Notes under the pieces: generated by a model
What the model saw: the letters and a program-made list of their open reading frames with translations, nothing else
Told to the model about the DNA's origin: nothing
Databases searched by the model: none
Part shown: in pieces, positions 57,340 through 64,000 of the stretch
Layout of the letters: every line of letters starts with the position of its first letter
Numbering within the stretch: the first letter of the stretch is position 1
Source of the DNA: Ulva prolifera
Lineage: Eukaryota > Chlorophyta > Ulvophyceae > Ulvales > Ulvaceae
Length of the DNA: 64,000 bases
Direction of reading: 5' to 3'
NCBI GenBank assembly: GCA_023078555.1
Contig: CM041197.1
Coordinates: 3,823,810-3,887,809, forward strand
Position numbers and translations under genes: made by a program

Positions 57340-57799
57340 ACATGCCAGTGCATTGTATGGTTGTATTTGGGCCATCTCAGGACCATCTTGCAGCCTGTAC
57401 GTATACATAGGGCCTTTGCCCGGTCCTGTCCGCGGAATGTCAGGGAGTCTGTCCTGAGGAAATGTGTGGGAGTGTGAGCTATGTATGAATCTAGCGATGA
57501 ACAAGGAAAGCACGCGCCATGTAAGCACCTACAGCATATGAATGCAGGCATGTTGCCAACTGCAGCCCCGTGTTCACGTGCCTCATAACAAAGAAAACAA
57601 CCACATCATGCTTCCACAAAACCGCGATCCTTCCTGCACTCCGCTTACATGTGCGCGACCAAGTCTGATCCGGTAATAACGCCCATGACGCCTTTGGTCA
57701 AGCATTGCGTGTCCACAAGTGCACACTCCTCGTAACCAAACGTGAGTATATCTCAAGCCAGACGGATACATGTACGTCAAGAGGTCACCAATCCTACGG

Positions 57800-58130
57800 C
57801 CCAGCCTGTACTTCCCGCATCCCCGAAGCGGACGCCATACGGATCCGAGACGGATCCGAAATTTAGTGCACGCGTCCGTAGTCCCTCCGTCGGACGCACA
57901 ACGGAACCGTCTTTTCTTCCGTACATCCTCCGGTTGGGCTCCGAAGGCAGGCTAGTAACAAAAGGCGTTGCCCTGGGGCGTACCGGACGTGAATCGGACA
58001 ATCCTACCTGCCTCTGCCCCACCTCCGCCACAAGTCTCCGATACTCCTAGCAACCTACGTCCGGCCTCCACCGATTCTCCGAAGGCTCTCCAACTGCCCC
58101 TCCGTACACACTACTTCAGCTCTCCGATTC
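57800..58130. repeat. CGGA/TCCG-dense block, left of gene Y
   Basis: The stretch is crowded with CGGA and TCCG, including two GGATCCGA pairs near 57840 and a CCTCCG series near 57925-58090. A similar block lies at 59455-59730, right of gene Y. Clustered short motifs near element ends are typical of subterminal transposase-binding regions. Confidence 0.5.
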
Positions 58131-58170
58131 ACCGTGTCGCCATTCTTCTAGTGACCCCGTGTATGTGCAG

Positions 58171-59341
58171 GATGCACAGGCCCCAGCCGTTCAGTCAGAG
58201 TACGCTACACATGGCACAGCAGAGTTGCTTGCTTCTGGTATCACCACGCCGAGTCCAAGTCTTCACATGGGTCCTCCCTCGGCACCACTCCAGGCAGTCA
58301 CGCACACCCCACTGGGTCACGCTGTAAACTTGCCTCCACGATCTGCATTTGGGAGCGGTGGACAGCTGCAGGGGTCTGCCTTCAGTGGGGCACTGGTAGG
58401 CCTTGGTGACCTTGATGGCAGCCCGCTCCGACCAATGCGCCGCACTGCATCCGGTGACTCGGTGCACTCCCCGCCACCCAAGCAGCCATCGAATCCTCTC
58501 AGCGCTGAGGTCTACAGTCAGGTAGGTGGATAGACTGTTGCTAAGTTAGCCTGTGTGAGTCTGACATTGCTTGTTCTTGCCTGCTATAGCTAATTGCATC
58601 GCTGCAGCCGAGCACTCCCCTAGATGGGCATCCTTGTCGGATTGCATGTACAGTTGTGAGAACATGTGCTCGGTCATACCCTGCCGGCGTTGCCGACTCC
58701 ATGTCGTGAGTGCAGGACGCCCAACCCAGACATCATGCAGCAGACCAGATGTCTCCAGACTTTCACGACACTACAGAGGAACTGGCAAGGCTCTTGGGCG
58801 GGCAGCCCGCACCGGCAACATCACAGCCTCGGCTTCCGCTTGGCGAGCTGCATGTGCCAGATCACAACAAGCGCAATCATTCTGTTGCTGCAGATCCAGA
58901 CGCAGAAACAGTGTTACAAAGAGGGAAGGTATGAAGAAATGCTTAACCTTCGCATGTCAGCAGGCGTTCACACTGTCTACGTCAGTGTGAAGATGGCTCA
59001 GGCAAGATTTGTGCCTCAGAAATCCATAGCGCATGCAGAGAAGGTACAGTGACACTCTGGAGCTCCCGAGGCTCCCGCAATATTCAGTACGACAGCAGGT
59101 ATGGCATTCACTTCGATGTCTGAGTTGCAATTCCTGACGATCGCATTGGATCCGTGCACAGGCTGCTCTGTCTGACAGGCAATCTCCTCTGTGACCTGTG
59201 CAGCAAAAGCAAATCAAGATGATCACCGAGCAAAACAAGCAACGTGCCTTTGCGGCATTCAAGGGTCTGACGCCCGAATCATTGGCAATTCTCGTTCAGC
59301 AAGGCCAGCCTTCACGACCGAGCAGTGAGAGACAGGTTTAG
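58171..59341 (+). CDS. Gene Y: unidentified multi-exon gene
   Basis: Exon-like pieces: about 58171-58521 after a TGTGCAG acceptor (DAQAPAVQSEYATHGTAELL, Pro/Ser-rich, RRTASGDS; donor CAG|GTAGGT), about 58716-58860 (DAQPRHHAADQMSPDFHDTT), about 58882-59044 (CYKEGRYEEMLNLRMSAGVH, a TPR-helix-like start, ending HAEK|GTACAG) and 59205-59341 (QKQIKMITEQNKQRAFAAFK, then GLTPESLAILVQQGQ) ending at TAG. The last two join as a helical, Gln-rich tail. No known family. The 5' end is unclear and may extend into 57.9-58.1 kb. It lies between the tail-to-tail accessory genes and is flanked by CGGA-dense blocks, so it may be a separate small element. Confidence 0.45.
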
Positions 59342-59454
59342 GCTGACCATTCGGGGTGCCTGATTGAGAGGCAACCCAAGGCGAGCCAACCCAGTGAGGA
59401 TTCACTAGGAGAATGGTGACGTGGTGGTGAGGAACGTGCGAGGACGGCTCGCGG

Positions 59455-59730
59455 AAGAGGGGTGGATGCGTGGCGGAGCCGTCGGAACGGCGAAAGGATT
59501 GTTGGCGGAGCGTCCGGAAGGCAGCCCGGAGCGTGGGCGGAAGTTCCGCGAGCGTTCCGACCGGGTGGTTTCCAAGTGCACTCCACGTGGGTGTTCCGCC
59601 GGAACGTTTCCGGAGTGGTGCCGGAACGCGCGAAGGATCCGCAATGCATCCAGAGGACTACTTGAGGAAGAATGCTTAAAATTTCGGAATGATTTCGGAT
59701 CCGGGGACGTTCCGGCAGAGCCTTGCGGAA
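59455..59730. repeat. CGGA/TCCG-dense block, right of gene Y
   Basis: About twelve CGGA and eight TCCG tetramers within roughly 270 bases (for example GTTCCGCCGGAACGTTTCCG near 59594). It is open in several frames, but the composition is explained by the motif, so no gene is called. It pairs with the block at 57800-58130. Confidence 0.5.
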
Positions 59731-60375
59731 GCCGTCCAGAAGCCTGGACGAACAAGCTGGTTCATGAGGGGTTATTACTTGGTTACTCTCTGTTCGATCG
59801 TGCCGGAGGCAGAGTACGTACGTGGTGAGGTCAGCGAGGCCTCCTTTACATGTGTGCCACGTGCATGTTGCCGTTGATACGGATGCGACCCGGTATCGGT
59901 GTTTGTTCTCTCCCATTCACTCTATTTTAACAGGTGCACCAAGTTTTCAACGAGTTTATGATGATATGCGTACGCAAAACTGCCTTTCCCGCAAGACCGT
60001 ATGTCATGTGCGCACCATTCGCGAGTCTCGTTCGACCGCAAAACTATATTCATGATGTATACAAGCAGCATGTACACCGTGGTTCCGAAACAAGACAGCT
60101 TTGTTGATGTGTTCACACGAGTTTGTAGGCAGGCGGTCATGCATAGGCAATCATAAACTAGTATTGACATTGCTTACATTGAGATCTCTTCACCTTGTGA
60201 CCTCTGCATGTCCATACGGAACGACATTACTACTATAACAAGTCATGCCACGTCTAACATGTCATATACCCCACTCATACACTCGGTCACGACCGCCTGT
60301 GTTCAGGGACAGTATCTTCTCAGCCCCCGTTGGTGTCCAACTAATAGACAGACATCTTCAACCTGAGTCTTCACC
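59731..60375. other. Non-coding gap between gene Y and the unit 3 accessory gene
   Basis: Holds the third, diverged copy of the dispersed motif at 59891-59930 and AT-richer sequence beyond. No gene is seen. The junction between units must lie somewhere in 57.4-60.4 kb. Confidence 0.4.
59891..59930 (+). repeat. Dispersed 44-nt motif, copy 3 (diverged)
   Basis: Shares GTGTTTGTTCTCTCCCATTC and a CTCTATTTTAA end with the copies at 23671 and 33730. All three lie on the plus strand. Confidence 0.6.
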
Positions 60376-63300
60376 TCACGACAGCATCTCAATCAAGGTC
60401 TGTTGAAGGTCCCGGACCTCCTCCTGCACGCCCCGCCGCTGTATCATACCGCTGACAGTACACACATATTGAGATATACTTGTTGAGATTTACTGTGGCA
60501 TACCTTGTCCTGTTTAATTGATTCATCGAGCTTCTTTGCCTGCTGACCCTTCCGGTTGCGGGCGGGGCCGGATGCCAGCTTCGCTAATTCGTCCTCAGAC
60601 TTGGCTATTCTTTCATTGAGAACTTCGAGGGCATGCCTGAGACACTCTTCGTCGGCCTCTGCCTGGCGCTTCTCCAGAGCCGGATGCGTATCCTTCTTCT
60701 TTGCCTTCTGCAGAACAACGATGCTGTCACACGATCTCTCGCACCTACGGAAACAACATGACCAGCATATATACGATTTTGATGCATCAGCAAGCGCACT
60801 GCATCATCATGAACGCGCGTACATGAGCCTGGGCTTATGATAGCACAGTTTATGTCAACCTTGTGGAGTTATGTACAGATCAAGGCGTACCGGTTCATCC
60901 TCCTGTATGTCCATGTCTGCTGGGCCGCTTCGCCGAGTCTTGGGCTGTGGCATCTCGTCGTCCGCAACTTCCGGGGCGGCTGCCACTATGTGGGGTAGGA
61001 CCTCGAGTTCTACGTCATCGCTGTCAGTCGGAGGTACATCCTTCCGTGTTCGGTTGAGAATCGGAGGTGAAGGGGGGAGATCGGCGATTGACCTGTCGCT
61101 GCCTCTCTTGCGGGCGCGTCTCCCGCCGTTGCTGGTCTCGGCCTGCGTAGCAAAGCATGTCGCGATTCTGTATCGGCGCGACTTCCACGGCTGACATCGC
61201 TTTAATATCCCTGCGTCATGTACAGCATGGCCGCGAAGACGTACCCGGCCACCCTGTTGGCTCCTCCGGTGGGTGGGACGCAACGGAGATTCCGCTGTCT
61301 GTTCCTTTTTCATCTCACCCAGGATGAAATCCCTAAAGTAGTGGTTGTCAGCCACGTACACTCCGTCTTCCCGTGCCCACTGCGCGGCCGACTTCATCGT
61401 GCCATCGCCGTAAGCAGTCCTGGTTCCGATTCTGGACAGCTGCATGTATAGGTGATGTGTCAGTGGCGTGCGCTTGTCGCGTGCACTAGGATGCTGTTGC
61501 CTAATGTGTTCGTTGTGCAGTAGCAAAACGTCCACATCAGATGGGTCAGTTAGGCACGGAGCACGAGAATGGTTGGTGGGCCACCAACCATTCGGGCATG
61601 CATGCATGTCAGTATTTTCACGCGCCTTGGAATGGTTGGTGGGCCACCAACCATTAGGGCATGCATGCATGTCAGTATTCACGCGCCTCGGAATGGTTGG
61701 TGGGTCACCAACCATTCGGGCATGCCTGCATCTCACTATCCACGGGCCCCGAATGGTTGGTGGGCCACCAGCCATTCGGGCATGCATGCATGTCACTATT
61801 AACGCGCCTCGGAATGGTTGGTGGGCCACCAACCATTCGGGCATTCATGCATCTCACTATCCACGGGCCCCGAATGGTTGGTGGCCCACCAACCATTCGG
61901 GCATGCATGCGTGTCACTATTAACGCGCCTCGGAATGGTTGGTGGGCCACCAACCATTCGGGCATTCATGCATCTCACTATCCACGGGCCCCGAATGGTT
62001 GGTGAGTGAGCCACCAACCATTCGGGCATGCATGCATGTCAGTATTCACGCGCCTCGGAATGGTTGGTGGGCCACCAACCATTCGGGCATTCATGCATCT
62101 CACTATCCACGGGCCCCGAATGGTTGGTGAGCCACCAACCATTCGGGCATGCATGCATGTCAGTATTCACGCGCCCCGAATGGTTGGTGGCCCACCAACC
62201 ATTCCGAGCAGTCCTCCATGTACGTCACGATCCGGGAGCAAGAAGCACGCGCCTGTTCTTCCTCTACGTCCTTCACTGCCGCGGTCACTCTCGGGTCCTT
62301 GCGGTCTCGCTCGCTCCGCCGCATCTTCTTGTTGTGATCAAAGGCTCGTCGAGGGAAACCGCTGCAAGAAAATGTTGATCACGACTGTGCGTGTGTGCTT
62401 ACACGAACACAGGATGACCACCGATTACGGCCGAACATGTGCATCCTGACACAGTCGTGATGTCGCATGCTCAAGAGGAAACGTACTTGTACTTCACGTC
62501 CCTCAACATGCTTTTCTGGCCCCGAAATGCTTTTACTATGTTCCTCGCAGCCGTGTACGCCGTCCCCTCTTTACCCGCCTGCATAAGTCGATCAAGTCTG
62601 GTCGTCATCGATGTACTGTGGTGGCCATTGCGTCCCGCGGCGCACGGTCCGCGGCGACCACTTCAAGCACGAAAACATCACATGGGTCAATCACACTACA
62701 CGCTCAGCTATACAACACAACACGAAATCATCCCAATCCACCGTAATCTTCACACTACCGTATGGCAACCGCCCCAGCAAGTCCGCCCGGCGATACAGAG
62801 TCAAGTTGTTAGCATGCTAGCACAAGCGTACCCCCGCTGCTGCCGCTGCGATCGCACCAACGTGCTGATGCATCAGCATACTTCCTTCATACATCCGCAG
62901 CTTTGGGTCGCTGGTGTCCTTCAGCAGCGCCTGCATGAGCGGAGACGCCTTGTCCTCGTCCCTCATCTGGCCCAGGATCGCCGACAACTTGTCAGTCCAC
63001 ATCAGCACTCCCGACTGTAGTACCTCCCATACATGATCGCTGTCGCCCGTCGCAGCGGTAGCAGTGGAGGCCGCTGTGCGTGCCGACGCCCCTGGAGCGG
63101 AGCCTCGATTCCGGGGGTTGATGGGCTGGACCAGCACCGGGGGCTCGATGCCGCCAGCGATCTTCCCCTTCTGGAAGTAGAAAGAAATACATGTCTTCAG
63201 GGACTCCACGTTGTCGACGTCCAATGTGGCCTTGTTGTCGTTGGCCGACGACAGTGTCATGCCGTCCGACCCCCCTCCCCTTCTCCAGATACTCCTCGCT

Positions 63301-63401
63301 AGCACATCCAGCATCCCATTCGCAGAATCGTCGTCCGCTGTCTCTTTGTCGACGACGATCGCGGTATCTCGCTTGAACTGGAATTGAAGGCTGTCCGACA
63401 T
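60376..63401 (-). CDS. Accessory gene of unit 3 (unrecognised, coiled-coil C-terminus)
   Basis: Start at the ATG at 63399-63401 (MSDSLQFQFKRDTAIVVDKE). Exon 1 is 63401-62832, 190 codons, with a phase-0 GGG|GTACGC donor as in unit 2. Later exons: about 62340-62215 (a basic stretch with RRSERDRKDPRVTAAVKDVE, running into the repeats), about 61560-61240 (TMKSAAQWAREDGVYVADNH), about 61190-60890 (basic then acidic, with SDDVELEVLPHIVAAAPEVA), about 60745-60512 (coiled coil with PALEKRQAEADEECLRHALE) and about 60438-60376 (EEVRDLQQTLIEMLS, then TGA). The exon order and ends mirror the unit 2 gene. The two proteins are clearly homologous but well diverged, while exon-1 length and the donor are kept, implying selection on both. 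Confidence 0.65.
61567..62204. repeat. About 60-bp palindromic tandem array, eleven copies (unit 3)
   Basis: Palindromes GAATGGTTGGTGG-CCACCAACCATTC start at 61567, 61630, 61691, 61751, 61812, 61872, 61933, 61993, 62058, 62118 and 62178. Two spacer types alternate: one with GCATGCATGCATGTCA and ACGCGCCTC, one with GCATTCATGCATCTCA and CACGGGCCCC. This gives a higher-order period of about 121. It occupies the same place in the accessory gene as the 64-bp array of unit 2. Confidence 0.93.
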
Positions 63402-63731
63402 CGCGACGTATACACCAGAGAGGACCGGAACCAAACAGACACTTAGCAGCCAATACGTTTACAGTAACTCCAACTTCTTTGGTACTTGGCAAAGCCTATC
63501 CGTCGATGCTGATATCCAACCTTTTGAAAACACAGTGCCGTGTTGGTGCCCGGCCATTGGCCACAGTGACACTCCCTCGTTACATCCTCACGCATGATTA
63601 TCCCCCGCCACTCAACTCGTCCCCGAGTACGCTTGCACTACGCCTGAACCTCGTTTATACCACGCCGCTCGCTTGCCGCGATGTCTTTCCATTCATCCAA
63701 GCAGAGTTCATCGACGTTTACTGTGCGGAGA
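63402..63731. promoter_or_regulatory. Shared divergent promoter region, unit 3
   Basis: The 330 bases between the accessory gene ATG (minus) and the transposase ATG (plus), close to the 337 bases in unit 2. A bidirectional promoter is inferred from the repeated layout. Comparing the two intervals would show which bases are kept. Confidence 0.5.
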
Positions 63732-64000
63732 ATGGCTCCGCGTAGGCCTCGCACCGCCAAGCGTGCTGTCGACGACGACCTTGCACTCGTTGGCGTGCTG
63801 CGCCTTGATCCTCCACTTCATGATGGGGACCGAAAGCTGCTATACAAGTGCAATAAATGTAGTAAACCGTTTGACAGGCTTCTGACTGCCCAGAATCACC
63901 CCCGCGCCTGCCCCGCCGGGGGACAAGCCGCGGGGCGCGCTCAGACTCGTGACGAGGGCACGGGAGATGACACAGGCAACCAGCCAGTGGCGGGCAACCA
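63732..64000 (+). CDS. CACTA-like transposase, first exon, unit 3 (cut by window end)
   Basis: From the ATG at 63732 in GAGAATGGC, open to the window end (89 codons). Basic N-terminus (MAPRRPRTAKRAVDDDLALV), then LLYKCNKCSKPFDRLLTAQN followed by HPRAC: a C-x2-C-x12-H-x3-C finger with the same spacing and TAQNH block as the unit 2 transposase. A Gly/Asp-rich stretch follows. By homology and its divergent accessory gene this is the start of a third transposase copy; the rest lies beyond 64000. Confidence 0.7.
   Translation, partial: MAPRRPRTAKRAVDDDLALVGVLRLDPPLHDGDRKLLYKCNKCSKPFDRLLTAQNHPRACPAGGQAAGRAQTRDEGTGDDTGNQPVAGN

Noticed and set aside
59421-59828. 135-codon plus-strand ORF beside gene Y
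   Set aside because: Its composition is produced by the dense CGGA/TCCG motif and the opposite strand is equally open, so it is treated as a non-coding motif block.
61468-62450. Open frames on both strands through the unit 3 palindromic array
   Set aside because: They are open because a stop-free palindromic unit is repeated. The same happens on both strands, and the flanking exons of the accessory gene are explained without translating the array.

Overview
The window looks like nuclear DNA of a eukaryote. Reading frames are broken into short exons bounded by GT...AG (for example the phase-0 donors at 55374 and 62831, and the acceptor at 57279). Start codons sit in Kozak-like contexts, and the space is dominated by eukaryotic DNA transposons, minisatellites and long G tracts. 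Base composition and the mix of CACTA-like, hAT-like and DIRS-like elements with filamin-type repeats would fit a unicellular alga or related protist. The taxon cannot be fixed from the sequence alone.

Layout. 1-2.0 kb: a broken DIRS-like retroelement fossil on the minus strand. 2.0-3.3 kb: two glutamine/serine-type 12-nt minisatellites around a fragment homologous to a gene at 43 kb. 3.4-8.4 kb: little that can be supported. 8.7-18.2 kb: scattered plus-strand exons resembling filamin (ABP280-type) repeats, with AAA+ ATPase exons at 13.5-14.2 kb and internally duplicated exon-intron segments. 18.2-19.6 kb: a clean non-autonomous inverted-repeat transposon with 8-bp target duplications. 19.6-24.6 kb: mostly unassigned. 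24.7-25.4 kb: two palindromes followed by a 74-bp tandem array. 27.2-33.4 kb: a first CACTA-like (CMC superfamily, Tnp2-type) transposase gene on the minus strand. 35.7-36.5 kb: a 193-bp tandem array. 37-39.3 kb: a divergent gene pair with a zinc-binding ORF. 39.4-40.3 kb: an internally deleted hAT element.

40.6-64 kb is the most structured part. Two related CACTA-like units face each other tail to tail. Unit 2 (about 40.6-57.3 kb) carries an unknown plus-strand gene (gene X), a Ulp1/C48-type protease gene (minus), a Tnp2-type transposase (minus) and, divergent from the transposase, an unrecognised accessory gene (plus). Unit 3 (60.4 kb to beyond the window end) repeats the divergent transposase/accessory pair in mirror orientation with almost the same promoter spacing (337 and 330 bp). 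In both units an internal region of the accessory gene holds a tandem array of about 60-64 bp units, each centred on a palindrome. The palindrome sequences differ completely between the units, but spacer blocks and symmetry are kept. This covarying palindromic satellite inside a conserved two-gene cassette is the best candidate here for an undescribed system, possibly a transposase with its DNA-binding partner and the partner's cognate sites. Between the units lies another plus-strand gene (gene Y, 58.2-59.3 kb) flanked by CGGA/TCCG-dense blocks.

Exon limits are read by eye and most are approximate.
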